NCBI RefSeq assembly: GCF_002277895.1 | Contig: NZ_CP023000.1 | Location: forward strand, 930,001 to 994,000 | From: Rhizobium sp. 11515TR | GTDB lineage: Bacteria > Pseudomonadota > Alphaproteobacteria > Rhizobiales > Rhizobiaceae | DNA: 64,000 nucleotides | Direction of reading: 5' to 3' | In this document: positions 9,303 to 17,327 of the stretch, piece after piece | Layout of the letters: each line of letters opens with the position of its first letter | Numbering within the stretch: position 1 is the first letter of the stretch | Translations under genes and position numbers: made by a program | Notes under the pieces: model-generated | The model's input: the letters and a program-made list of their open reading frames with translations, nothing else | Databases searched by the model: none | What the model was told of the DNA's origin: nothing

Positions 9303-10148
9303 ATGACTGTTACTGCCCAACCCCTCATCCTCGATCACGTCGTCATTGGCGTCCTTGATCGACTGGACGAGGCCGCTGCGATCTATCGCAAACTCGGCTT
9401 CGCGCTGACGCCCCGAGGCTACCATACCCTTGGCTCCATCAATCATCTTGCCATGTTCGGCGAGAACTATCTGGAGCTACTCGGATTTCCGCCTGACGGT
9501 GACAGGAAACGCACGGATCTCTGGTCTTATCCAATCGGTTTGAACGGACTTGCCTTTCGAACCACCGACGCCGCCAGTCTGCAACGCGAATTGGGCGACG
9601 CCGGCAAATCCGTCACCGAATGGCGGGACTTCTCGCGCCCTGTCGACGTGGGAGGCATAGAGAAGTCGGCCAGTTTCCGCACCTTCCAGATCGGCAAGGA
9701 GGCGATCTCCAACGGCCGCTTCTTTTTCTGCCAGCACAATACGCCGGAGCTGGTGTGGCAACCGCGCGATCAGAGCCACCCCAACGGTGTCCTCGATATC
9801 GTCGATGTCTTCATCGTCAGCCGCGCTCCTCAAGCGATTACCGAGCTGCTAGGCGGATTTGCCAATGCCGCTGAGCCTGAAATCAGCAGAGACGGCATTG
9901 CAATTCATGCCGGCATCGTCACACTTCATATCCTATCGGAGGCTGCGGCCACCTCACGGTTCGGCTCAGCCATTCCGGCAAGCTTTGACGGCAACGAAAG
10001 AAAAGTGGCGCTGGGACTGAAGGTCCGATCGCTTGAAGTGACGGCGGACGTGCTGGCGCAAGGAGGCTTTTCGCCTCGCCCCTTCGAGGGCGGCCTGCTC
10101 GTTGACGCCGATGCCGCCAATGGAGTCGCGCTTTGGTTCAAGGAATGA
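9303..10148 (+). CDS. VOC/glyoxalase-like domain protein
   Basis: 281 residues with the vicinal-oxygen-chelate N-terminal pattern ILDHVVIGVLDRLDEAAAIYRKLGFALTPRGYHTLGSINHLAMFGENYLELLG, in which a histidine at DHVV and the glutamate at YLELLG are candidate metal ligands. A second degenerate VOC module follows. The ATG at 9303 was chosen because GGGAG precedes it and the domain starts immediately; the open frame extends upstream to 9144 over the end of the small-protein gene. Similar to Glyoxalase_3-type proteins of unknown substrate. It may be read through from the small-protein operon (140 nt gap). Confidence 0.85.
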   Translation: MTVTAQPLILDHVVIGVLDRLDEAAAIYRKLGFALTPRGYHTLGSINHLAMFGENYLELLGFPPDGDRKRTDLWSYPIGLNGLAFRTTDAASLQRELGDAGKSVTEWRDFSRPVDVGGIEKSASFRTFQIGKEAISNGRFFFCQHNTPELVWQPRDQSHPNGVLDIVDVFIVSRAPQAITELLGGFANAAEPEISRDGIAIHAGIVTLHILSEAAATSRFGSAIPASFDGNERKVALGLKVRSLEVTADVLAQGGFSPRPFEGGLLVDADAANGVALWFKE

Positions 10149-10270
10149 GGTGGAACGGCCGAAGCTCACACGCGATGATATGGCGTGAACGCTCGGATGA
10201 CTGCGAGTGAGAGCACGAGATCCGGCATTGCGATTGCGTCGCGCTCGGAAGTAGAAACAAGGAGCCCCAC

Positions 10271-11301
10271 ATGGCCAATCAGCCCGTTACCACCCGCATC
10301 GTGCTTGCCTCCCGTCCCGTTGGAAAACCGGGTGCGGCGAACTTCCGACTTGAACGGGAAACCTTGCGGGATCTCGAGGAAGGCGAGGTTCTTCTGCAGA
10401 TCCTTTATCTTTCCCTCGACCCCTATATGCGGGGCCGAATGGACGACGCGAAATCCTATGCCGCGCCGGTCGAAATTGGCGGCGTGATGGAAGGCGGAAC
10501 CGTCGCGCGCGTGGTCAAATCACGCAATACGGAGTTCACGCCGGGAGACATCGTCCTCTCCCATTCCGGTTGGCAGAGCCATGCGATCTCAAACGGCGCC
10601 GGATTGCGCAAGCTCGACCCGAGTGCGGCGCCGATCTCGACGGCACTCGGCATTCTGGGAATGCCGGGCTTCACCGCTTATGCGGGGCTGCGCAATATCG
10701 CACGACCCAAGGCGGGAGAGACATTGGTCGTTGCCGCCGCAAGCGGCGCGGTCGGCTCCGCTGTCGGGCAGATTGCCAAGATCTTTGATGCAAGAGTGGT
10801 CGGGATCGCAGGCGGCCCGGACAAGTGTGGCTATATCCGCGACGAGCTCGGTTTCGATGCCGCGATCGATCACCGTGCGGACGATTTTCAAGCCCGGCTT
10901 GCGTCGGCTTGTCCGAACGGCATCGACATTTACTTCGAAAATGTCGGCGGACACGTCTGGAACGCCGTATTTCCATTGCTGAACGATTTCGCGCGCGTTC
11001 CGGTCTGCGGCCTTATCGCGCATTATAACGAAGACCCGTCCACTTCGCGCGGAACAGACCAGGTGCTGTGGTGATGCGCGCCATCCTGAGAAAGAGCCTG
11101 ACCATCCGGGGTTTCATACAACGCGAATTCGCCGATCAGCGCCCCGATTTCTATCGTGAAGCCGCAAAATGGATTTCCGAAGGGCGCCTCAAATATAAGG
11201 AAGACATCGTGGATGGGCTCGAAAACGCTCCGGAAGCCTTCCTCGGGCTGCTGGAAGGGCGGAATTTCGGTAAGCTGATCGAGCGTGTCGTACAGGGCTG
11301 A
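10271..11301 (+). pseudogene. NADP-dependent oxidoreductase (MDR family), frameshifted
   Basis: Frame 1 (10271-11074, 267 aa) carries most of a CurA/leukotriene-B4-dehydrogenase-like MDR enzyme: LYLSLDPYMRGRM, the GMPGFTAYAGL block and the nucleotide site AASGAVGSAVGQIAK. It ends abruptly at GTDQVLW-stop. The missing C-terminus (MRAILRKSLTIRGF to the end) continues in the -1 frame to 11301, and the stop overlaps that frame as TGATG. Together the parts make about 343 aa, the normal family length, so one base has been lost near 11062-11070. It could be a real inactivating mutation, a sequencing error or, less likely, a reinitiating two-part gene. Confidence 0.82.
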
Positions 11302-11340
11302 TCGCGGCAGGCAGCCGTCAAGTCGGCGGGTATCGGTCCT

Positions 11341-12693
11341 TCACCGCAATCTATCCGCAATGGCCTCGGCGACCTTTTTCGCCTGGACGCGAATATCCGG
11401 CACGGCAGTAATTTCCCAGAATTGGCCAGCGGTCAGCGCACCAACGGCATAAATAACCGCATCATTGCCGATCGAACCAGGAACGCGCGACTGGGCATCG
11501 ACCGTCAAGCCAAGACGAAGCGGATCCGCTTCGATCAGGCCCTTGCGCTGCATTTCCTGCAGCAATGGGGAATGGGCGATGCCTGCCCGCTCCATGCCAG
11601 TGCAATTCACGATCCAATCCGCCTCAGCTGATGCGATAAAGCGCTCGCCGCGAGGCCGGTAATGCACGGTCAAAGCGTTGGTTTTCTCAACATTCTGCAG
11701 GTAGCCGGCTCGGACCGAAACCTGGCCGTTTTGCAGCATCCTCTCAAACCTCCGAAACACATCCGGAGCAACACGATGACGATGAATGTTCCACCACGGC
11801 AAGGCATGGCGTAAAAAGCGGCGGCGCTCAGCCTCCGGCAATCTCGACCAGAGAGCTTGCGTCTTCGGGCGTAAGCCATCCATGACCCTGCGCCAGTCTC
11901 CCGCATCTTTGCTTTCGCGACGGAGAATATGCAGGAGTTCACTCATCCGCGTGGGCAGGGCTTCGACGTCGATGTCGACCGCCGGCTTCGGATGGCTGAC
12001 ATGATCGTGCGGAACGAGGCCGCGCCGTGACAGCACGACTATCTTTCCTTTAAAGCCATGGGCAGACAGTGCCAGAGCCTGATCGATCATCGTCAATCCC
12101 GAACCCAGGATGCAGGCCGTATCGGTCTTACCAACGCGCCTCAGCCATGACAGCCGCCATGGATTTTCGATGATGTGGGAGCGCGCGTCCGCGGATAGTC
12201 GGGAAACATCAAACGGCAGTTGTGCATTGCCGACGCCGAGACAGAGCACGATGCTTCGGCCGGCAATCTCATTGCCATTGTCCAATAAAAAGCCGAGCGC
12301 GGAGCCGTAGCGTTCGATACATCCTGTCGCCTTCGCCTTGATGAAGTCGACCCTGCAGCGGCCCTTCCTGTTGCGCAACAGAGCGGCTAGGCTATCTCGA
12401 ATGTACAGACCATAATCCTGCCTGGAGGCGAAATCTCCCGCATCCAGTGGCCGCCTGCGTTCCCGCAGCCATTCAACAAAGGCATTCGGGCGGTCCGGAA
12501 AAAGGCTCATGCGGCCCGCCGGCACATTCAGACGATGCAGATAGAGCTCCGTTCGATAGGCGGTCCCGCGACCAAATCCGGGATCGTCGCCGACAATAGC
12601 GATCGATGCCGTTTCGGGTAGCAACTCCACCAGATTGCAGACGGTAGAAATGGCGGAAAAACCAGAACCCACGACAATGGCATCATAGATCAT
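11341..12693 (-). CDS. FAD/NAD(P)-binding protein
   Basis: 450 residues beginning with a Rossmann dinucleotide site (AIVVGSGFSAISTVCNLVELL) and a second glycine-rich motif CILGSGLTMIDQAL, with VNCTGMER near the C-terminus. It resembles the FAD-NAD(P)-binding family of uncharacterised flavoproteins (PF13454 type). Third large gene of the minus-strand group MetC-ChaC-FAD protein, about 127 nt downstream of the ChaC-like gene. A redox role in thiol salvage is only suggested by position. Confidence 0.85.
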   Translation of the reverse strand: MIYDAIVVGSGFSAISTVCNLVELLPETASIAIVGDDPGFGRGTAYRTELYLHRLNVPAGRMSLFPDRPNAFVEWLRERRRPLDAGDFASRQDYGLYIRDSLAALLRNRKGRCRVDFIKAKATGCIERYGSALGFLLDNGNEIAGRSIVLCLGVGNAQLPFDVSRLSADARSHIIENPWRLSWLRRVGKTDTACILGSGLTMIDQALALSAHGFKGKIVVLSRRGLVPHDHVSHPKPAVDIDVEALPTRMSELLHILRRESKDAGDWRRVMDGLRPKTQALWSRLPEAERRRFLRHALPWWNIHRHRVAPDVFRRFERMLQNGQVSVRAGYLQNVEKTNALTVHYRPRGERFIASAEADWIVNCTGMERAGIAHSPLLQEMQRKGLIEADPLRLGLTVDAQSRVPGSIGNDAVIYAVGALTAGQFWEITAVPDIRVQAKKVAEAIADRLR

Positions 12694-12820
12694 CGCAAGC
12701 CTTCTCCGCTTTCGAACGAGCCGAGGGAATTACCGATATCTCCCTTTCACCTGATCTAGGGCAGATGGATTGCCGAGCCAACATGCGATGGCGGCGTTGT
12801 CGGGAAATATTGGCGCCGCC

Positions 12821-13582
12821 CTACGCGCTCCGGCTCATGACCTCAGTCCGGCTTGCCACGCTTTCCAACGCGTGGATCGCTTTAAGTTCGCCTGCAACGA
12901 GCTTTTGGAGCCTCCACAGATTGAGATCCCGAATTCCCCAAGCCTCGAGATGCTTCACCGTCAAATAGAGATATTCCGCACACGACCCTCTGGCGCCGCA
13001 AGCCCGCGCCAAGATGCCCGCGACAGCCTCCAATGGCAGCTTGGAAGTGACGTAGCTTCCCTTCGGATCCGCCCAGAAGACCAATGCCCGCACCGGACCT
13101 TGATCGGTCTGTACCCGCACCCATCGAATAGTGGCCGCGTCTTCAAGAGTTCCGATTTCCCGGCGAAGCATGCGCCTGATCTGGCCAAGGCGATCGCCGT
13201 CATCCAATCTGAAGGCGACGGCCTTGCAGTACCCGCCTCGCTTTAATGCCAGCATCAGGCCTGGTTGCGTCTGCGACCCCCGCCACCGTGTCATCCGGAG
13301 ACAGAAGGAGCGATGCCACCCCTTGATGGCTCCCACCCGCGCTTCCACGGCATCGAAATCAGGCTTCCAGATCAAGGAACCGTAGGCGAAGATCCAGAGC
13401 GCATCCCCTTGCGACTCCCGATAGAGCCGCTCCGCCAGCGCATCCAGTTCGGCGTCCGTGATCGGTATGCGCAGCGGGTCCGGCCCCGGATCGATCTCGT
13501 TTCGTAAGCTTAGAGCGACCAATTCATCCGTCAGATCCATCTCGGAATGTCCGATTGCGGCTTTGACGCTGCCGTGAACCAT
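12821..13582 (-). CDS. chaC: ChaC-type gamma-glutamylcyclotransferase
   Basis: 253 residues with the hallmark WIFAYGSLIWKP, the WHRSFCL block and the CAEYLYLTVKHLEAWGI region of ChaC. The family splits glutathione into 5-oxoproline and Cys-Gly in the cytosol. The start at 13582 has AGGTGA close upstream; an ATG at 13540 also precedes the domain. It lies 75 nt downstream of the MetC-like gene, which could release sulfur from cysteine derivatives, so together they look like a glutathione/thiol salvage step. Confidence 0.88.
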   Translation of the reverse strand: MVHGSVKAAIGHSEMDLTDELVALSLRNEIDPGPDPLRIPITDAELDALAERLYRESQGDALWIFAYGSLIWKPDFDAVEARVGAIKGWHRSFCLRMTRWRGSQTQPGLMLALKRGGYCKAVAFRLDDGDRLGQIRRMLRREIGTLEDAATIRWVRVQTDQGPVRALVFWADPKGSYVTSKLPLEAVAGILARACGARGSCAEYLYLTVKHLEAWGIRDLNLWRLQKLVAGELKAIHALESVASRTEVMSRSA

Positions 13583-13657
13583 CTTTCACCTATCTCCGTA
13601 TGCATCTGACCTAACGCTCGCCTTTCCAAGGCCTGCCTCCTGAGAAAGATGTGCTGC

Positions 13658-14848
13658 TCAAACCGTCGAGGAGGCAGTAAAGGCACGTTCAAGATCAGCG
13701 ATAAGGTCCTCGACATCCTCGAGCCCGATCTGGAGACGGATGAGCGGTCCTTCCACCGGCACTTTCGCGACACGTCGATCACTGAGATCGACGTGCAGAG
13801 CGAGGCTTTGATATCCACCCCAGGAATAGCCAAGGCCGAACAACGAGAGCCCATCGAGAAATTTCTGTGCCTTCAGCTTGAAATCCTTTGTTTGATCGAC
13901 TGCCAACACGAAGGAAAACACCCCGCCGGCCCCGTTGAAGTCACGCCGCCAAAGCGCGTGCCCGGGGAAACTTTCCAGAGCCGGGTTAAGGACACGAACG
14001 ACGTCGCTTCGTCCCTCCAGCCATTTGGCAACCGCAAGGCTGCTTGCTTGATGGCGCTCCAACCGAACGCCCATGGTGCGCAGTCCACGAAGAACCTGAT
14101 AGGCGTCATCAGGCGTGCCGCAAAAGCCAAGCGCTCCGTTGGCGCGTTTCAGTGCCGGCCAATGCTTGACATTGGCCGAAATCGTGCCCATCAGCACATC
14201 GGCATGACCGGCGGGATATTTGGTCGATGCCTGGATCGATACGTCGACACCTGCATCGAGGGGCCTGAAGAAAAGCGGCGTTGCCCAGGTATTGTCCATA
14301 GTGACGACGGCATCATGCCGATGTGCGGCCTCAACGATGGCAGGGATATCCTGCATCTCGAAGGTATTCGATCCGGGCGCTTCGGTGTGAACCAGCTTTG
14401 TGTTGGCTTTGAACAACGTCTCAATGCCCCGGCCGATTGACGGATCGTAATACTCAACATCAATGCCGAAACGCGAAAGCATGGTGTCGCAAAACTGCCG
14501 GACATTGCCATAGACGGAATCGACGATCAGCGCGTGGTCTCCGGGAGACAGATAGGCCAGCAGCGCGGTCGTAACGGCGGCTAGGCCAGACGGGACGAGA
14601 ACCGTGCCGGTCGCCCCTTCGAGTTCATTGACCGCATCGCAGAGCGCATCCGTCGTCGGCGTGCCGCGCGTCGCATAGGTGTATTTCTGCGCGTTGCGAT
14701 CCATCGTCTGCGCATCCGGAAACAGAACCGTCGATGCGTGAACCTTCGGTGGATTGACGAAGCCATGATAGTCGAAGGGATCATGACCCGCGCGCACCAG
14801 CACGGAGTTCGGGCCTAGCGGATCGGCGGGGCCATTGTTCCTGGTCAT
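13658..14848 (-). CDS. metC: MetC-like PLP-dependent C-S lyase (cystathionine beta-lyase family)
   Basis: 396 residues from the ATG at 14848 (MTRNNGPADPLG). The Cys/Met-metabolism PLP family signature is clear: YATRGTPTTDALCDAVNELEG, DNTWATPLFF and VSIQASTKYPAGHADVLMG. The Schiff-base lysine is at about residue 210, as in E. coli MetC. The enzyme would cleave cystathionine or another thioether amino acid to a thiol, pyruvate and ammonia. It follows the 46-aa membrane-protein gene by 159 nt, behind motif copy C. Specificity (cystathionine versus another S-conjugate) cannot be told from sequence. Confidence 0.87.
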   Translation of the reverse strand: MTRNNGPADPLGPNSVLVRAGHDPFDYHGFVNPPKVHASTVLFPDAQTMDRNAQKYTYATRGTPTTDALCDAVNELEGATGTVLVPSGLAAVTTALLAYLSPGDHALIVDSVYGNVRQFCDTMLSRFGIDVEYYDPSIGRGIETLFKANTKLVHTEAPGSNTFEMQDIPAIVEAAHRHDAVVTMDNTWATPLFFRPLDAGVDVSIQASTKYPAGHADVLMGTISANVKHWPALKRANGALGFCGTPDDAYQVLRGLRTMGVRLERHQASSLAVAKWLEGRSDVVRVLNPALESFPGHALWRRDFNGAGGVFSFVLAVDQTKDFKLKAQKFLDGLSLFGLGYSWGGYQSLALHVDLSDRRVAKVPVEGPLIRLQIGLEDVEDLIADLERAFTASSTV

Positions 14849-15007
14849 TGTGCCTGTTCCCGTCTGCAATAGTTGTGAGGTTCCAGCAGCGGCATGTTGT
14901 CGATCAGCTCCGAGAAGCTTTGGGATATTTTCGTCACTCGATACGTCTCCGATGTCTGGCGGAAAGGGCAAAGGCCGAGAGGGCATGACCATCGCACCCC
15001 GGAATTT

Positions 15008-15148
15008 TCAAGTGATGCGCAGCAACAGGAACAACGACATGAGGACCGTGAGGCTCACCAGGGCAAACCAGGTAATCGCCAGAGGTCCGAAATCCACTGA
15101 GCGACGGTGCTGCGTTGTGAGCGAGGCAAGGTAGAGGACAGTATCCAT
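15008..15148 (-). CDS. Small single-span membrane protein (46 aa)
   Basis: A short gene with ATG at 15148 and AGGAG 5 nt upstream, starting MDTVLYLASLTTQHRRSVDF. Residues about 22-43 (PLAITWFALVSLTVLMSLFLLL) form one uninterrupted hydrophobic helix ending in R-I-T. The soluble N-terminus is basic (QHRR). Motif copy C is 83 bp upstream and the MetC-like gene follows in the same direction, so it is probably the first gene of that operon. No family recognised; it could be a small accessory subunit or regulator of a membrane protein. Confidence 0.62.
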   Translation of the reverse strand: MDTVLYLASLTTQHRRSVDFGPLAITWFALVSLTVLMSLFLLLRIT

Positions 15149-15230
15149 ACGAGCTCCTGGTTCCGACGTCCGACCCGGCACCAACGAGCGGCATCGATGC
15201 GGCGAACACTTATCCGATGCGGAGACAATA

Positions 15231-15247
15231 TCTATAAATCTAGTAGA
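15231..15247. promoter_or_regulatory. 17-bp sulfur-island motif, copy C
   Basis: TCTATAAATCTAGTAGA; an inner AATCTA-G-TAGATT inverted repeat spans 15237-15249. It lies 83 bp upstream of the 46-aa membrane-protein ATG (minus) and about 293 bp before the methionine-rich gene (plus), so it could serve one or both. The remainder of the 390-bp gap 15149-15539 is AT-rich near 15400-15490 and holds no other gene that I can support. Confidence 0.65.
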
Positions 15248-15539
15248 TTAAAGGAATAGGTTTCCGCTGTGGCGGCTTGAATCGGCAAAATGAATTTCTT
15301 CGTGCTTCGCCTCGGCCGCGATGATCGCGTCGCGGAACAGCCGCCGACGACGACTGGCGGCGTCTGCTATAGCGGATACAACTCTGCAATAACAACGATA
15401 CCGATCAAATCAACAGAGATGTATCTTTTCTATTGGAGGAAAGAATATTAAAATTATTTTTTGCATTGAACGGGAAAATTAGTTGGCATAACTCAACTTT
15501 CATCGAAGGCCAGAACGCGGCCGATTTCGGGAGATGACG

Positions 15540-15896
15540 ATGATGAATCCTGCAATGAACATGATGCCGATGATGAACCCCATGATGAGCAACATGCCGA
15601 TGATGGGCGCGATGCCAATGATGAATCCTATGATGAACCCGATGATGGGTTCCATGATGGGTGGCATGCCCATGATGAATCCGATGATGATGCCCATGAT
15701 GCAGATGATGATGGGCAAGATGACGTGCAAGATGACGCCGAAGGGCATGGTCTGCGAGATGATGCCGATGGAAGGCATGGACAAGGACATGTTCATGGAG
15801 TGCTGCAAGCGCATGATGTCCATGATGTCGTCTGGCATGCCAATGATGATGATGTGCGGTAACATGATGATGTGCTGCACCATGGAAGCCGCCTGA
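15540..15896 (+). CDS. Extremely methionine/cysteine-rich protein
   Basis: 118 residues, of which I count 54 Met and 7 Cys, so just over half carry sulfur. The N-terminal half is an irregular repeat of NPMM, PMM and GxM units with no charged residues. The C-terminal half is more complex (GKMTCKMTPKGMVCEMMP, then MFMECCKRMM and MMMCCTMEAA) and holds all the cysteines and charges. GGGAG lies 6 nt before the ATG at 15540; an ATG at 15534 is also in frame but too close to it. There is no classical signal peptide. No family recognised. Possible roles are sulfur reserve or Cu(I)/soft-metal binding. The opposite strand shows a His-rich shadow frame because CAT is the complement of ATG. Confidence 0.72.
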   Translation: MMNPAMNMMPMMNPMMSNMPMMGAMPMMNPMMNPMMGSMMGGMPMMNPMMMPMMQMMMGKMTCKMTPKGMVCEMMPMEGMDKDMFMECCKRMMSMMSSGMPMMMMCGNMMMCCTMEAA

Positions 15897-15907
15897 TCTC
15901 ATCAGGC
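15891..15907. terminator. Short hairpin at the end of the Met-rich gene
   Basis: GCCTGAT-CTC-ATCAGGC is a perfect 7-bp stem with a 3-nt loop that overlaps the stop codon of the Met-rich gene. There is no T run, so termination is possible but weak. It could equally stabilise the transcript end. Confidence 0.35.
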
Positions 15908-16067
15908 AGGTGCGCGCATACAAACGTGCACTAGCTCTGAAGCATATCACCTAACTGCGCTGTGGTTTCGGGTGATATAGGCGGAAAGAAAACCTGAAGC
16001 GCGAGGAGTGAGTCTAGAAGATCGCAACGCGCTTTGGGGCTAGCTTTTTCATTCGCGCGGCGCAAAT

Positions 16068-16691
16068 TCAGCCGCGAACTTCCTCGACATAAGTAGTGAC
16101 CAGATAGAGCACCGCCTCGTTGCCGGTCATGTTGCGATAGCTATGGGCAACATCCGCTTCGAATATGATGGCATCACCTTCGCCAAGGATTTGCGGCGCA
16201 TGTCTGCCGGCAACGACCTCCACAGTGCCGCGCGATACCACGAGATTTTCAACGGTGCCTGAGCGATGTGGTTCCGCAGTTTCAGTATGGTGGGGAGCAA
16301 TTCGCAGCTCGTAAAACTCGACCTTGCGCTCGCTCTCATACGGAAAGAGCGCCCTGGTCTGAAATCGTCCGTCGGACGCGGAAAGAACCTTCGCTTTCGC
16401 ATGCGTCAGCACCTGCAGAGCCGTTTCATGCGGCTCGGCGATCAGCGAGCCACAGGATACTTCGAGGGCGGCCGCGATTTTCCATAGGATAGCGACCGTG
16501 GGGCTGCTCTTGCCGGTTTCGATCTGCCCGAGCATGGCCCTGCTGACGCCCGATATCTTGGCCAGCCGATCTAGCGAATAGCCCCGCCGCGTTCTCAGAC
16601 GCCGCAGATTTTGACCGGTCAATGTCGAAATTTCGTCGATTGCCTCCGCCCTGGAGACCAGATGCAGCGGCCCACCCAGTTCAGCTGCCAT
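16068..16691 (-). CDS. XRE-family regulator with C-terminal cupin domain
   Basis: 207 residues. A helix-turn-helix of XRE type lies at about residues 27-80 (LRRLRTRRGYSLDRLAKISGVSRAMLGQIETGKSSPTVAILWKIA). It is followed by a cupin at about 130-205 (HRSGTVENLVVSRGTVEVVAG, GEGDAIIFEADVAHSYRN). Such regulators often sense small metabolites through the cupin. Its ATG lies inside the end of the 59-aa gene upstream (11-nt overlap), implying translational coupling, and motif copy D precedes that pair. It is the best candidate in the island for a local regulator, although direct binding to the 17-bp motif is unproven. Confidence 0.9.
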   Translation of the reverse strand: MAAELGGPLHLVSRAEAIDEISTLTGQNLRRLRTRRGYSLDRLAKISGVSRAMLGQIETGKSSPTVAILWKIAAALEVSCGSLIAEPHETALQVLTHAKAKVLSASDGRFQTRALFPYESERKVEFYELRIAPHHTETAEPHRSGTVENLVVSRGTVEVVAGRHAPQILGEGDAIIFEADVAHSYRNMTGNEAVLYLVTTYVEEVRG

Positions 16692-16860
16692 AGGCTTGAT
16701 TGCCGAACGGCATCACGGGAATGAAACCGACGAAGGGCACCCACATCAGAAACGGCTGGGCCGGCCAAATCGCGCCGACAGAGGGCGCCACCGCTGACGT
16801 TTTCTCGCGGGCATCGCGATAGGCCTGGAAATCAATGACGTTGGCAGCCTGACGGGACAT
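16681..16860 (-). CDS. Small hypothetical protein (59 aa) coupled to the XRE regulator
   Basis: ATG at 16860 with GAGG 7 nt upstream; starts MSRQAANVIDFQAYRDAREK and ends VMPFGNQAYGS. The N-terminal part is polar and helical. The C-terminal part is hydrophobic and rich in Pro/Phe/Trp (IWPAQPFLMWVPFVGFIPV), perhaps membrane-associated. It overlaps the XRE-cupin start by 11 nt, and motif copy D is 21 bp upstream. No family recognised; support is the ribosome site, coupling and codon pattern. Confidence 0.6.
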   Translation of the reverse strand: MSRQAANVIDFQAYRDAREKTSAVAPSVGAIWPAQPFLMWVPFVGFIPVMPFGNQAYGS

Positions 16861-16880
16861 TCTGGTTCCTCAAATCTAAC

Positions 16881-16897
16881 GCCATAAATCTACTGTT
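16881..16897. promoter_or_regulatory. 17-bp sulfur-island motif, copy D
   Basis: GCCATAAATCTACTGTT, the most divergent copy: 12 of 17 positions fit TCYATAAAWNTWRTAGA and the second half-site is weak. It sits 21 bp before the ATG of the 59-aa gene, so it could block transcription or ribosome access if occupied. The rest of the 466-bp gap 16861-17327 shows only copy E and no gene. Confidence 0.42.
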
Positions 16898-17224
16898 TCA
16901 CTGCACTACTGTGGAGAGAGCCGTACCCAATCTTGGCAAGAGCGGCGAAATGTTTTTGCAAAAGGGCGCGTTTGCGACGAAAGGCCTGCCCGAAAAACGT
17001 TCGATCACATGGTCGTCGATCCTCCTGCTACAAGACGGATCCTATTCGTGGGATCCACCGCCGAGACAATCGCATTCCAGCATGCTTCATGTGCTCTTCG
17101 GGAATTGCAAAGTCCGCGTCGCGTGCGACGGGTTTTTTCGAACCACGGCAGCGCGGGGATCTCTGATGAGGGTTATTCGACGAAACCTCAGCTTCTCGGT
17201 CGGACGGATTCAAAGCATAAATAT

Positions 17225-17241
17225 TCTACAAATTTTGTAGA
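17225..17241. promoter_or_regulatory. 17-bp sulfur-island motif, copy E
   Basis: TCTACAAATTTTGTAGA is near-perfectly palindromic (arms TCTACAAA/TTTGTAGA). It is followed by AAAAGAACGACCTGTCTTTC, nearly the same as the stretch after copy F at 22395. It lies 86 bp upstream of the SsuD-like monooxygenase gene. Conservation continues past the palindrome, so promoter elements may be included. Confidence 0.7.
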
Positions 17242-17327
17242 AAAAGAACGACCTGTCTTTCTGTGGCATTCCGCTGACGTTAGCATCCTAACCACAATCC
17301 GGTGAAGCAAACCATAGGGACATAGCC

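Noticed and set aside
15484..15505. Possible sigma-54 promoter before the Met-rich gene (TTGGCATAACTC)
   Set aside because: The -24 element resembles GG but no GC-type -12 element follows at the correct spacing.
15405..15950. Long histidine-rich open frame on the minus strand opposite the Met-rich gene
   Set aside because: The His runs are simply the complement of ATG repeats (CAT), it has no ribosome site, and its ends show no domain. The plus frame has a ribosome site and a structured C-terminus.
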